A DNA stretch of 64,000 nt, taken from Streptomyces sp. NRRL F-5630. Its GTDB lineage: Bacteria > Actinomycetota > Actinomycetes > Streptomycetales > Streptomycetaceae. Shown in pieces: positions 20,171-30,516 of the stretch. Both the position numbers and the translations under genes were made by a program. The notes under the pieces were generated by a model. That model did no database searches. It saw only the letters and a program-made list of their open reading frames with translations, and was not told where the DNA came from. Within the stretch, counting starts at the first letter, position 1, and each line of letters starts with the position of its first letter. Location of the stretch: assembly GCF_000719475.1 (NCBI RefSeq), contig NZ_JOGO01000050.1, positions 1 through 64,000 of the forward strand, read 5' to 3'.

Positions 20171-20932
20171 TCAGTGGAAGTGCCCGTGGCGCCCCAGGGT
20201 CGTCACCGGCCCGGCCCCGGGCCTCGTCCACTGCGGCGTGGGGCGGCTGGTCTCGCCCCACCCGGCCGTCCCCTCGGCGTCCGTGCGCCAGTACCAGCAC
20301 GGCTCGTTACCCTCGGGCCACCCCTCCGGGGTCTCCTCCCAGACCTCGCCGCGCCCGTACGGCGTCCGGTCCAGGAGCGCGAACGTCCCGCTGAACGCCT
20401 CGTTGCCGCGCCCTGTCGTCGTGTACGTGAGGAAGACGCGGTCCCCGTCGCGCAGGAACGCCGACAGGTTCCCCATGCCGCCGCCGACAGGCACGCCCGT
20501 GTCGCGCAGCGAGTACCACGGCTGGCGGTACCCCATGAACTCCGCGTACGGGCCCAGTTCCTCCCAGGCGCCGGAGGCCAGGAAGGCGAAGGAGACGCCG
20601 CGCGTCTCCAGGTAGGGCGTCGTGACCTGGAGGTGCCAGGCCGCGTTCGTGCACCCCTCGCACTGGCCCTGCGGCGGCGCGCCCTCGTACCACATGTGCT
20701 GGTAGGTGAGCAGTTCGTTCCGTCCGTCGAAGAGGTCGAGGAAGGGCACGGGCCCCTGGGCGCCGACCACTTCGGCCCTCCCGTCGACCTCGGTCATCGG
20801 CAGCCGGCGCCGCGCCGCCGCGAGCGCGTCGCCCTCGTGCGTGTACGCCTTCTCACGCACGAGCAGCGCGTCCCTGGCCTGCTGCCAGGTCTCCCTGTCC
20901 ACCACGGGCGGCTGGGCGGGGGGTGTCGTCAT
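20171..20932 (-). CDS. DUF899 thioredoxin-like family protein
   Basis: 253 aa. Matches DUF899 proteins: an N-terminal helix region (WQQARDALLVREKAYTHEGD), then MTEVDGRAEVVGAQGPVPFL, LLTYQHMWYEGAP, a Cys-x-x-Cys (GQCEGCTNAAW) where thioredoxin-fold proteins carry their redox pair, and GFRQPWY-like and TYTTTGRGNEAF blocks. Probably a cytoplasmic redox-fold protein; activity not established. Convergent with the preceding ATP-grasp gene. Confidence 0.88.
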   Translation of the reverse strand: MTTPPAQPPVVDRETWQQARDALLVREKAYTHEGDALAAARRRLPMTEVDGRAEVVGAQGPVPFLDLFDGRNELLTYQHMWYEGAPPQGQCEGCTNAAWHLQVTTPYLETRGVSFAFLASGAWEELGPYAEFMGYRQPWYSLRDTGVPVGGGMGNLSAFLRDGDRVFLTYTTTGRGNEAFSGTFALLDRTPYGRGEVWEETPEGWPEGNEPCWYWRTDAEGTAGWGETSRPTPQWTRPGAGPVTTLGRHGHFH

Positions 20933-21064
20933 GGGTGTCCTCCGTCGTGTCGGGTCTGCAGGAGGGACCGGTGCGGCGGGCGGAACTCATCGGTCCGCGG
21001 AACGGCCCCTCCGGGGGGTGAGGGCGGGGCGGGCCCCGGGAGACGCCCGTCGGGGCGGCGGGGC

Positions 21065-22273
21065 TCAGCCGACCACTGCCGCGAGCTGGTCGAGCCCCCA
21101 GTCCAGGTCCTCCTCGCTGATCACGAGCGGCGGCGCGAGCCGGATCGTCGACCCGTGCGTGTCCTTCACGAGGACCCTGCGGTCCAGGAGCTTCTCGGAC
21201 AGCTCGCGGCCCGTGCCGAACGCGGGGTCCACGTCCACGCCCGCCCACAGCCCCCGCCCGCGCACCTGCTCGACCGCCCCGCCCCCCGCGACGAGTTCCG
21301 CGAGCCGCGCGTGCAGCCGCTCCCCGAGCCGCGCCGCGCGCGCCTGGAACTCACCGCTCTCCAGAAGCGCGATCACCTCGATCGCCACCGCGCAGGCGAG
21401 CGGGTTCCCGCCGAACGTCGAGCCGTGCTCCCCAGGCCGGAAGACGCCGAGCACGTCCCAGTCGGCGACGACGGCCGAGACCGGGACGACCCCGCCGCCG
21501 AGCGCCTTGCCGAGGAGGTACACGTCGGGGACGACGCCCTCGTGCTCGCAGGCGAAGGTACGGCCCGTGCGGCCCAGGCCCGACTGGATCTCGTCCGCCA
21601 TGAGCAGCACTCCGCGCTCCCGCGTCAGCTCCCGCACCGCCGGGAGGTAGCCCTCCGGGGGGACCAGGACGCCCGCCTCGCCCTGGATGGGCTCGATGAG
21701 CACGGCGACGGTGTTGTCCGTCATCGCCTCGCGCAAAGCGGTGAGGTCCCCGTACGGGACGAGGTCGAAACCCGGCGTGTACGGGCCGAAGTGGTGGCGG
21801 GCCTCGTGGTCGCTGGAGAAGCTGACGACCGTCGTCGTGCGGCCGTGGAAGTTGTTCCGCGCCACGACGATCTTCGCCGTGCCCTCGGGGACGCCCTTGA
21901 CCTCGTAGCCCCACTTCCGCGCCGTCTTCACCGCCGTCTCGACCGCCTCGGCGCCCGTGTTCATCGGCAGTACGGCCTCCTTGCCGCACAGCGCGGCGAG
22001 CCGCGTGCAGAACTCGCCGAAGCGGTCGTGGTGGAAGGCGCGGGACGTGAGCGTGACCCGGTCGAGCTGGGCCTTCGCGGCGGCGATGAGGCGGGTGTTG
22101 CCGTGGCCGAAGTTGAGCGCCGAGTAGCCGGCGAGCATGTCGAGGTAGCGGACGCCCTCGATGTCGGTCATCCAGGCGCCCTCGGCGGAGGAGATGACGA
22201 CGGGGAGCGGGTGGTAGTTGTGGGCGCCGTGTTCCTCGGCGCTGGCGATCTGCTGCTCGGTCTGGGTGGCCAT
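21065..22273 (-). CDS. rocD: Ornithine aminotransferase
   Basis: Class III PLP aminotransferase converting ornithine and 2-oxoglutarate to glutamate semialdehyde and glutamate. 402 aa from ATG 22273. Family blocks: YLDMLAGYSALNFGHGNTRL, MNTGAEAVETAVKTARKWGY, the PLP-phosphate Asp in MADEIQSGLGRTG (D227) and the Schiff-base Lys K256 (LLGKALGGGVVPVSAV); GSTFGGNPLA is also present. The whole set points to rocD rather than to GABA or acetylornithine enzymes. It probably acts in arginine/ornithine catabolism. Confidence 0.93.
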   Translation of the reverse strand: MATQTEQQIASAEEHGAHNYHPLPVVISSAEGAWMTDIEGVRYLDMLAGYSALNFGHGNTRLIAAAKAQLDRVTLTSRAFHHDRFGEFCTRLAALCGKEAVLPMNTGAEAVETAVKTARKWGYEVKGVPEGTAKIVVARNNFHGRTTTVVSFSSDHEARHHFGPYTPGFDLVPYGDLTALREAMTDNTVAVLIEPIQGEAGVLVPPEGYLPAVRELTRERGVLLMADEIQSGLGRTGRTFACEHEGVVPDVYLLGKALGGGVVPVSAVVADWDVLGVFRPGEHGSTFGGNPLACAVAIEVIALLESGEFQARAARLGERLHARLAELVAGGGAVEQVRGRGLWAGVDVDPAFGTGRELSEKLLDRRVLVKDTHGSTIRLAPPLVISEEDLDWGLDQLAAVVG

Positions 22274-22359
22274 GGGTGCGGGCTCCGTCCGTCGGGCGCT
22301 ACGGGGTACGCCTCTCTGTACCGCCGCGGACGGGCGGAGCGCCGCAACTTCGCCGGAAT

Positions 22360-23863
<1,504 letters not shown>

Positions 23864-23908
23864 ACTGCGCCTTTTCAGCGCCTTTCGGGTGCCTGACGCC
23901 CTTTCGTC

Positions 23909-23939
23909 CCCCGGTCCCCCGCCTTGCCCGGGACCGGGG
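23909..23939 (+). terminator. Hairpin after trpS
   Basis: Perfect 10-bp stem CCCCGGTCCC/GGGACCGGGG with an 11-base loop, 45 bases past the stop. The rest of the 319-base gap to 24182 shows no gene. Confidence 0.7.
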
Positions 23940-24182
23940 CGGGCGTGCGCGGGGGAGGCGCGCCGGTCGGCGTGGGGGCGCGGCGCGAGGGCTCGCGCGC
24001 GGAGCGCGTGCGGCGCACGGGCGGCGCGTGACACCAGGCACACACCGGGGGCCTTGGCCGTGCCGGGTACGGGCGCGACACTTGCCGTACCGGACCGGGC
24101 CCGTACAGACCGCGCACAGCGGACACACCGCGCACGCGGCGGGACCGCCCGGGGAGACTGACACGAGGAGATGGGAGTGGAC

Positions 24183-24761
24183 GTGGGCTCGGTCACGCTC
24201 GGCGTTTCGATCGCGGTCCCGGAGCCTCATGGCAGCCGCCTCCAGCGACTGCGCGCGGACTTCGGGGACCCGGCCGCGCACGGTATCCCCACCCACATCA
24301 CGCTGCTTCCGCCCACTGAGGCGCCGGCGGACGCGCTGCCCGCCGTCGAGCGGCACCTCGCCGAGGTCGCCGCGAACGGCAGGGCCTTCCCGCTGCGCCT
24401 CGAAGGCACCGGGACCTTCCGCCCCGTCTCGCCCGTCGTGTACGTGCGGGTCGTCGAGGGCACGGACGCGTGCACCTGGCTCCAGAAGCAGGTGCGGGAC
24501 GCCTCCGGGCCCGTCGCGCGCGAGCTCCAGTTCCCCTACCACCCGCACGTGACGGTCGCGCACGGCATCGCCGAGGAGGCGATGGACCGCGCGCAGACCG
24601 AGCTGGCCGATTACGCGGCCTCCTGGGACTGCACGGGCTTCAGCCTCTACGAGCAGGGCCGCGACGGCGTGTGGCGCCGCCTGCGCACCTTCTCCTTCGG
24701 CGCGGGCGCGGTCCCGAGCCAGCCCCTGAGCCCGGACGAGGCCCCGCACCCGATCGGCTGA
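24183..24761 (+). CDS. 2'-5' RNA ligase family phosphoesterase
   Basis: GTG 24183 is preferred: GGGAG ends five bases upstream, and homologues as I know them start near VTLGVSIAVPEP. ATG 24171 and GTG 24177 are in frame. About 192 aa. Two His-x-Thr motifs define the 2H phosphoesterase family: HITLL (THITLLPPT) and HVTVAHG (YHPHVTVAHG). It probably acts on cyclic or 2'-5'-linked phosphodiesters in RNA or nucleotides; the substrate is unknown. Follows trpS at 319 bases and may have its own promoter. Confidence 0.88.
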   Translation: MGSVTLGVSIAVPEPHGSRLQRLRADFGDPAAHGIPTHITLLPPTEAPADALPAVERHLAEVAANGRAFPLRLEGTGTFRPVSPVVYVRVVEGTDACTWLQKQVRDASGPVARELQFPYHPHVTVAHGIAEEAMDRAQTELADYAASWDCTGFSLYEQGRDGVWRRLRTFSFGAGAVPSQPLSPDEAPHPIG

Positions 24762-24821
24762 GCGGCCACGCCGGGGCCCGTCTCCGCCTCCGTACCGGGC
24801 TCGGAGCGTCCGTACCGGGGC

Positions 24822-25610
24822 TCAGACCGGCAGCCGCCGGAAGAGCGGGCGCGGGACGTGCCGCAGCCCCGCCATGACCGGGCGCAGCGTCGCCGGGACC
24901 CACACCGTCTCGCTCCCGCGCCGCAGCCCGCGCTCCACCGCCTCGGCGACCGCCTCCGGTGTCGTCGCGAAGGGGCCGTCGAGGCCGAGCACCCCGTTCG
25001 CGTACTCCTCGGGGACGGCCTGGCCCTGGCGGCGGCTGCGCACCACGCCGGGGCGCACGACGAGTACGCGCACGCCCGTCCCGTACAGCGCGTCGCCGAG
25101 CCCCTGCGCGAAGGCGTCGAGCCCCGCCTTCGACGAGCCGAAGATGAAGTCCCCGCGCCGCACGCGCTCGCCCGCGACCGAGGAGAGCACGACGAGCGCC
25201 CCGTGCCCCTGCGCCTGGAGCCCCATCCCGCAGACGAGCCCCGCCGAGACGGCGCCCGTGTAGTTCGTCGCGGCGACGCGGGCGGCGGCGGCCGGGTCGG
25301 CCTCGTCGTTGAGCTGGTCGCCCGTGAGGCCGAAGGCCAGCAGGACGAGGTCGACGGGGCCCTCGGCGAAGACCTTGCCGAGCGCCTCGGCGTGCGAGGC
25401 GGGGTCGAGCGCGTCGAAGTCGACGGTGTGCGTCGTGGCGCCGAGGGCGCTCAGCTCGGCCGCCGCCGCGTCGAGCGCGGGGCCGGGACGGCCCGCGAGC
25501 CACACGGTGCGGGTGCGGCGGCCGATCATGCGGCGCGCGGTGGCGAGACCCAGCTCCGACGTGCCGCCGAGCAGCAGCAGTGAACGGGGCGGGCCGATCG
25601 GGTCCTGCAT
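24822..25610 (-). CDS. Short-chain dehydrogenase/reductase, DprE2-like
   Basis: 262 aa from ATG 25610, which has GAGGAG 7 bases upstream. Rossmann start LLLGGTSELGLATARR; N-x-G-type segment ATNYTGAV; Ser at LSSVAG. The catalytic position of the Y-x-x-x-K motif is F157-G-S-S-K161, so the Tyr is replaced by Phe. Overall layout resembles decaprenylphosphoryl-2-keto-erythropentose reductases (DprE2) of arabinan biosynthesis, but no DprE1-like partner lies beside it. It may be catalytically altered or act on another substrate. Confidence 0.85.
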   Translation of the reverse strand: MQDPIGPPRSLLLLGGTSELGLATARRMIGRRTRTVWLAGRPGPALDAAAAELSALGATTHTVDFDALDPASHAEALGKVFAEGPVDLVLLAFGLTGDQLNDEADPAAAARVAATNYTGAVSAGLVCGMGLQAQGHGALVVLSSVAGERVRRGDFIFGSSKAGLDAFAQGLGDALYGTGVRVLVVRPGVVRSRRQGQAVPEEYANGVLGLDGPFATTPEAVAEAVERGLRRGSETVWVPATLRPVMAGLRHVPRPLFRRLPV

Positions 25611-25871
25611 GGCGTACTCCTCGGGGTGGGGTGCTCGCCCGGGGGGTGCGGCGGGCGCGCGGTGACCGTATCGCCCACCGCTTCCCGAATACGCCCAAAC
25701 CGACCGAAAACTCACCGTATCGGGCTACCGTGAAGGCCCCTTCCCGCCCCGCCGGACTGCGGGGGCCCCTCCCGGGGCAGATGGTGGCCACACCCGCGTG
25801 CGGGACCCGGCGACCGGGCCCGCTGCGGGGCAGGTGATCGGCACGGCGCTCGGGAGGGGCGGAGAACACCC

Positions 25872-26867
25872 ATGGACTGGCTCACGAAACTCCCGGTGGT
25901 CGGGCCGTGGTGCGCGCGGCTCATGCGCACGCGCGCCTGGCGCTGCTACGAGCGGCTCGACGAGGTGCGCTGGGCGCGGCTCGCCGCGGCGATGACCTTC
26001 ACGAGCTTCCTCGCCCTCTTCCCGCTCCTCACCGTCGCCGTCGCCGTCGTCGCGGGCGCCTTCGGGCAGGACCGCGTCCACGACCTCGAATCGCGCGTCA
26101 AGGAGCAGATCCCCGGCATCGCGAACCAGCTCGACCTGCAAGGACTCGTCGACAACGCGGGCACGGTCGGGATCGTCGCGGGCGCGGCGCTGCTCTTCAC
26201 CGGGGTCAACTGGGTCGGCTCGATGCGGGAGTCGCTGCGCGCCGTGTGGCGGCTGCCCGAGGACCCGGGGAACGCCGTCATGGCGAAGGTGCGGGACACC
26301 GGCGTCCTGATCGGCCTCGGCGCGGCGGGCCTGATCACCGTCGTCGCCTCGGCCGCGTCGACGACGGCGATCGGCTGGACGGCCCACCACCTCGGCATCG
26401 CCGAGAACGGCGCGGGCGGCATCCTGCTGCGCGTCCTCTCCTTCGCCGTCGCGGTCGGCACCGACTTCCTGCTCCTGCTCTACGTCCTGAGCCTGCTGCC
26501 CCGCGTCCACCCCCGGCGCCGCCGCCTCGTCTTCGCCGCGCTGATCGGTGCGATCGGCTTCGAGCTGCTGAAGCTGCTGATCGGGGGCTACATCTCGGGC
26601 GTCGCCTCGAAGAGCATGTACGGCGTCTTCGGCGTCCCGATCGCCCTGCTCCTGTGGATCAACTTCACCGCGAAGCTGCTCCTGTACTGCGCGGCGTGGA
26701 CGGCGGTGGAGGGCCGCGCGGAGACGGCGGAGAGCGAGCGGGCCGAGGAGGCCGAGGCGGCACGCCTCACGACGGTGACGGAAACCCCGGCGGCGGCCCG
26801 GAGCGGCAGGTTCCGCAAGCGGGGACACGTGGGAGCGACGCGGGACCCGGGAGGGGCCGAGGGGTAG
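25872..26867 (+). CDS. YihY/BrkB family inner-membrane protein
   Basis: 331 aa. Matches the YihY/virulence factor BrkB family: RLAAAMTFTSFLALFPLLTVA near the start, the GVNWVGSMRESLRAVWRL block, and VFGVPIALLLWINFTAKLLL near the end, with six hydrophobic segments. The last ~60 residues are a charged cytoplasmic tail. The family was once thought to include RNase BN, which is now assigned elsewhere; its real role is unsettled. Preceded by a 261-base divergent gap shared with the SDR gene. Confidence 0.92.
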   Translation: MDWLTKLPVVGPWCARLMRTRAWRCYERLDEVRWARLAAAMTFTSFLALFPLLTVAVAVVAGAFGQDRVHDLESRVKEQIPGIANQLDLQGLVDNAGTVGIVAGAALLFTGVNWVGSMRESLRAVWRLPEDPGNAVMAKVRDTGVLIGLGAAGLITVVASAASTTAIGWTAHHLGIAENGAGGILLRVLSFAVAVGTDFLLLLYVLSLLPRVHPRRRRLVFAALIGAIGFELLKLLIGGYISGVASKSMYGVFGVPIALLLWINFTAKLLLYCAAWTAVEGRAETAESERAEEAEAARLTTVTETPAAARSGRFRKRGHVGATRDPGGAEG

Positions 26868-26924
26868 GGCGGCTCCCGGAGCGTCCGGCGCGGCCGCTTC
26901 CCGGGAGCCGGGGCGGTCCCCGGC

Positions 26925-26973
26925 CGGTGCCGGGTGGACGGGGCCGCTTCCCGGCGGTGCCGGGTGGACGGGG
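26925..26973. repeat. 19-bp direct repeat downstream of the BrkB gene
   Basis: CGGTGCCGGGTGGACGGGG occurs at 26925-26943 and 26955-26973 (period 30), just before the terminator hairpin. Probably a local duplication. Confidence 0.6.
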
Positions 26974-26974
26974 T

Positions 26975-27005
26975 GGGGCCCGGGACGCCTGTGGTCCCGG
27001 GCCCC
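26975..27005. terminator. Bidirectional hairpin between convergent genes
   Basis: Perfect 12-bp stem GGGGCCCGGGAC/GTCCCGGGCCCC with a 7-base loop, between the ends of the BrkB gene (26867) and the carboxypeptidase gene (27034). Confidence 0.8.
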
Positions 27006-27033
27006 GCCCCGTCGTCGCGCGGACGGCCGCCGG

Positions 27034-28461
27034 TCAGTCGCGGGGGGCCGGGCCCGCGCCCGTCCCGGTGGCGTCGGGGTCCGGAGCGGTTGTCTCGGCA
27101 CCCGGGCCCGTACCGCCGGGCCCGGCCGTACCGCCCGTGCCGATGCCGCCGTTCGTGCCCGGGCCCGCCGGGAGGGGGCGTCGGCGGCGGACGACGAAGA
27201 CGACGCCCGCGAGGGCGACGAGGACGCTGCCGGTGACGGCGAGGGCGGTGCCGAGACCGCCGGAGCCGGAGTCCGCGCCCGTGGCGCTCGCCGCGCCGCC
27301 GCTGCCCCCGCCCCCGGCCGCGTGCTTCGGCGCCGCCTCCTTGCTCGCCCTGGCCCGCTCGGCGACGACGCCGCGCGGCGGGACCAGTTCGCCGACCGGG
27401 GCGACCTTGCCGTCGGCGGCGAAGCCCCAGTCGAGCAGCCGGGCGGCCTCGCGGTAGACGGCCTGGGTCTCGTCGTAGTCGGGGTGCATCACGGTCACGA
27501 GCAGCTTGCGGTCGCCGCGCTGCGCGTACGCCGTGTAGGTCGCGCCCGCGTTGGTCGTGTTGCCGTTCTTGACGCCCGCGATGCCCTGGTAGGGCTTGAG
27601 GTCGACGGTGCCGGTGAGCAGGCGGTTCGTGTTCTGGATGCCGAAGTGCTCGCGCGGCTTCTGCTCGGGCCCGGCCTGCCCCTTCGTCGCCTTCTCCTCG
27701 CCCTTTTCCTTGTCCTTCTTCTTGGCGAACTCGCCGGGGAACTGCGCCTCCGCCGTCGAGCAGTACTCGCGGAAGTCGGCGTTCTTGAGGCCGTCGCGGG
27801 CGAAGAGCGTCAGGTCGTACGCGCTCGACACCTGGCCCTTCGCGTCGTAGCCGTCCGGCGTGACGACGTGCGTGTCGTCGGCCTGGAGCTCGTGCGCCCG
27901 CGCCCGCATGTCCTGGACGGTCCGCGCGACGCCTCCGTTCATGGAGGACAGGACGTGGACCGCGTCGTTGCCCGACCGCAGGAAGACGCCGAGCCACAGG
28001 TCGTGCACGGAGTAGGGCAGGTCCTCCTTGATGCCGACGAGGCTGGAGCCCTCGCCGATCCCGTCGAGGTCCTTGAGCGTGACCTGGTGCACCTTGTCCT
28101 TCGAGAACTTCGGCAGCAGCGTGTCCGCGAAGAGCATCTTCAGGGTGCTCGCGGGCGCGAGTTTCCAGTGCGGGTTGTGCGCGGCGAGGATCTCGCCCGA
28201 CTCGGCGTCGGCGACGACCCAGGAGCGCGCGGTGAGCTTCTTCGGCAGCTTGGGCGCCCCGGCCCGCGGCTCGACCTGCGTGCCGGGCAACGCCAGCCGT
28301 GCCCCGCCGATCGCGGAGGCACGGGCCGGGGGACGGGGACTCGCGGAATCCTCGCCCGAATCGGCCAGGGCGGGGCTCGCGACCACGGAGAGGGACAGGG
28401 CGGCGGCGGCAGCGCAGGCGGTCAGGGAGAGCACCGGTACGCGCTTTTTCGTAGCGGACAC
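27034..28461 (-). CDS. D-alanyl-D-alanine carboxypeptidase (class S11 penicillin-binding protein)
   Basis: Trims the terminal D-Ala of peptidoglycan stem peptides outside the membrane. GTG 28461 gives 475 aa with a signal peptide (SLTACAAAAALSLSVVASPALA). Catalytic motifs: S-x-x-K at 105-108 (ASTLK), SGN at 163-165, and the third motif, usually KTG, reading KNG at 298-300 (GVKNGNTTNAG). A Lys/Glu-rich insert lies around 245-270. A Gly/Ser-rich stalk leads to one C-terminal membrane span (ALAVTGSVLVALAGVVFVV) and a low-complexity tail. Divergent from the SCO4848-family gene. The motif change may affect specificity or beta-lactam response. Confidence 0.93.
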   Translation of the reverse strand: MSATKKRVPVLSLTACAAAAALSLSVVASPALADSGEDSASPRPPARASAIGGARLALPGTQVEPRAGAPKLPKKLTARSWVVADAESGEILAAHNPHWKLAPASTLKMLFADTLLPKFSKDKVHQVTLKDLDGIGEGSSLVGIKEDLPYSVHDLWLGVFLRSGNDAVHVLSSMNGGVARTVQDMRARAHELQADDTHVVTPDGYDAKGQVSSAYDLTLFARDGLKNADFREYCSTAEAQFPGEFAKKKDKEKGEEKATKGQAGPEQKPREHFGIQNTNRLLTGTVDLKPYQGIAGVKNGNTTNAGATYTAYAQRGDRKLLVTVMHPDYDETQAVYREAARLLDWGFAADGKVAPVGELVPPRGVVAERARASKEAAPKHAAGGGGSGGAASATGADSGSGGLGTALAVTGSVLVALAGVVFVVRRRRPLPAGPGTNGGIGTGGTAGPGGTGPGAETTAPDPDATGTGAGPAPRD

Positions 28462-28693
28462 GTTCAGGAACGTACCTGTGCTGTCAGAAGGGGCAAGCGG
28501 GGAGGGGACGGAGGGGGCGGCCGATCGGGGGAGAGAGGGAGCGGCGAGGCGTCGGCCGTTCGGGCGGTACGGAGCGGGGGCGGCGGCGCGGGGGCTTGCG
28601 CCCCCCGGCTCCCGGCGCTCGTTTCGTCCGGTCCCGGGTGTCTTGTCCGCACCCCGGCGCAGGGCGCGCGGAACCCGGCGCGATACTGGGCCC

Positions 28694-28945
28694 ATGAAGC
28701 TCAGCCGCCCGGTCTCCTGGTTCCTGCTCGCGTTCGGGGTGTGGAGCTGGATCATCTGGATCACTTTCGCCAAGAATCTGTGGAAGGACGGCAGCGGTCT
28801 CGCCTTCGACGACGCCGGCGACCCCACCACCTACTTCTGGGTCCACCTGCTGCTGGCGATCGCCTCCTTCCTTCTGGGGACGGTTGTAGGCGGCATCGGG
28901 TTCCGGGGGCTGCGTGCGCTGCGGAAACGTGATCTTCCGGTGTGA
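28694..28945 (+). CDS. SCO4848-family small membrane protein
   Basis: 83 aa from ATG 28694. Two hydrophobic helices (WFLLAFGVWSWIIWITFAKN and WVHLLLAIASFLLGTVVGGI) joined by a short Asp/Thr-rich loop, with a basic C-terminus. This matches the small protein conserved between the carboxypeptidase and metallophosphoesterase genes in Streptomyces. The neighbour order suggests an envelope role. Function unknown. Confidence 0.88.
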   Translation: MKLSRPVSWFLLAFGVWSWIIWITFAKNLWKDGSGLAFDDAGDPTTYFWVHLLLAIASFLLGTVVGGIGFRGLRALRKRDLPV

Positions 28946-28996
28946 GTCCGCGAGCGATACGGGAACCAGCCGTGGGTGACGGGCCGTTGACGCGGC

Positions 28997-30385
28997 ATGG
29001 TGATCCTTATCGGCGCGGTGCTGCTGCTCGTGCTCGCGGTGCTCGGACTGGCCCACTGGTACCTGTGGCGCCGCCTCGTCCGTGACACGACGCGCGGCCC
29101 CGGTCCCGCCCGCACGCTGGGCACGGTCTTCTTCGTCGCGGCCCCCCTGCTCATGCTCGCCGCCTTCGCGGGCTCGCGGACCCTCCCCTTCGGCGTGCTG
29201 CGTGTCATGGCATGGCCGGGGTACCTGTGGGCGGCCGTCCTGCTGTACCTGCTCCTCGCGGTGGCGGTCGGCGAACTGCTCCGTCCCTTGCTCTTTCGGG
29301 TGATGCGCGGGCGGTACGGCCGGGAGGGTGAGGGCGCCGCGCCGGTGGCGGCCACCGAGGGGGCACCCGCCGGGGCGCGGGGCGCGGCGAAGGACGCGGT
29401 CACGGCGGGCGACCCCGCGCCACCCGCCCCCGCCCCCGCACCCGTCTCCGGTCCCGCGCCCGACCCCGGTCCGGCACCCGTCTCCGGTCCCGACACGGCC
29501 GAAGGTCCCGCTCCCGCGCCCGCGTCGGAGCCCGCGCGGGAGGGGGCGCCGCGTCCCGGGCCCTCCCGCCGGCTCTTCGTCTCGCGGATCGTCGGCGGCG
29601 CGGCGGGCGCGGTGGCGCTCGGCACGGTCGGCCACGGCGCGTACGGCGTGCTGCGCGGCCCGCGCCTCAAGCACGTGACGATCCCGCTCGCGAAGCTGCC
29701 GCGCTCGGCGCACGGCTTCCGGATCGCGGTGGTGAGCGACATCCACCTCGGCCCGATCCTGGGCCACGCGCACACGCGGCGGATCGTGGACACGATCAAC
29801 GGGGCGCAGCCGGACGCCGTGGCGGTCGTGGGCGACCTCGTGGACGGCTCGGTGGCGGAGCTGGGGCACGCGGCGCAGCCGCTGAGCGGTCTGCGGGCCC
29901 GGCACGGGGCGTACTTCGTCACGGGGAACCACGAGTACTACTCGGGCGCGGACGAGTGGATCGACGAGGTGCGCGAGCTGGGTCTGCGCCCGCTGGAGAA
30001 CGCGCGCGTGGAGCTGCCCGGCTTCGACCTCGCGGGCGTCAACGACATCTCCGGCGAGGACCACCACGCCGCCCCGGACTACGAGAAGGCCCTCGGCGAC
30101 CGCGACCAGGCCCGCGCCGCCGTGCTCATGGCGCACCAGCCGGTGATGATCCACGAGGCGGTGAAGCACCACGTGGACCTCCAGCTCTCCGGCCACACCC
30201 ACGGCGGCCAGCTCTTCCCCGGCAACCTGCTCGCCCGCGCGGCCAACCCCACGGTCGCGGGGCTCGACCACTACGGCGACACGACGCTGTACGTGACGCG
30301 CGGGGCCGGGGCCTGGGGGCCGCCGGTACGGGTGGGCGCGCCCTCGGACATCACGGTGGTGACGCTGGCGGCGAAAAGCGCCTGA
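28997..30385 (+). CDS. Membrane-anchored metallophosphoesterase
   Basis: 462 aa. Three or four N-terminal membrane segments (to ~105), a long Ala/Pro linker (to ~190), another hydrophobic segment (IVGGAAGAVALGTVGHGAYG), then a calcineurin-like domain. Metal-binding motifs in order: D248-x-H250 (SDIHLG), GDLVDG, GNHE at 310-313 and GHTHGGQ near residue 400. YkuE/YaeI-type relatives hydrolyse phosphoesters such as UDP-sugar lipids or cyclic nucleotides; the substrate here is unknown. Separated by 51 bases from the SCO4848-family gene and probably co-transcribed. Confidence 0.92.
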   Translation: MVILIGAVLLLVLAVLGLAHWYLWRRLVRDTTRGPGPARTLGTVFFVAAPLLMLAAFAGSRTLPFGVLRVMAWPGYLWAAVLLYLLLAVAVGELLRPLLFRVMRGRYGREGEGAAPVAATEGAPAGARGAAKDAVTAGDPAPPAPAPAPVSGPAPDPGPAPVSGPDTAEGPAPAPASEPAREGAPRPGPSRRLFVSRIVGGAAGAVALGTVGHGAYGVLRGPRLKHVTIPLAKLPRSAHGFRIAVVSDIHLGPILGHAHTRRIVDTINGAQPDAVAVVGDLVDGSVAELGHAAQPLSGLRARHGAYFVTGNHEYYSGADEWIDEVRELGLRPLENARVELPGFDLAGVNDISGEDHHAAPDYEKALGDRDQARAAVLMAHQPVMIHEAVKHHVDLQLSGHTHGGQLFPGNLLARAANPTVAGLDHYGDTTLYVTRGAGAWGPPVRVGAPSDITVVTLAAKSA

Positions 30386-30456
30386 GCGCCGGTGCGACGG
30401 GGGAGTGGTACCGGAGCGGCGCGGGTGCGGTGAGCCCTCGGCCCGGGGGTGGCGAG

Positions 30457-30494
30457 GGCGAGGGCCCCGGGGGTGTCTCCCCGGGGCCCTCGCC
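30457..30494. terminator. 16-bp-stem bidirectional terminator
   Basis: Perfect 16-bp stem GGCGAGGGCCCCGGGG with a 6-base loop, between the convergent metallophosphoesterase and protease genes. Confidence 0.85.
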
Positions 30495-30516
30495 TGTCAC
30501 CGCGTCGCGCGAGGCG

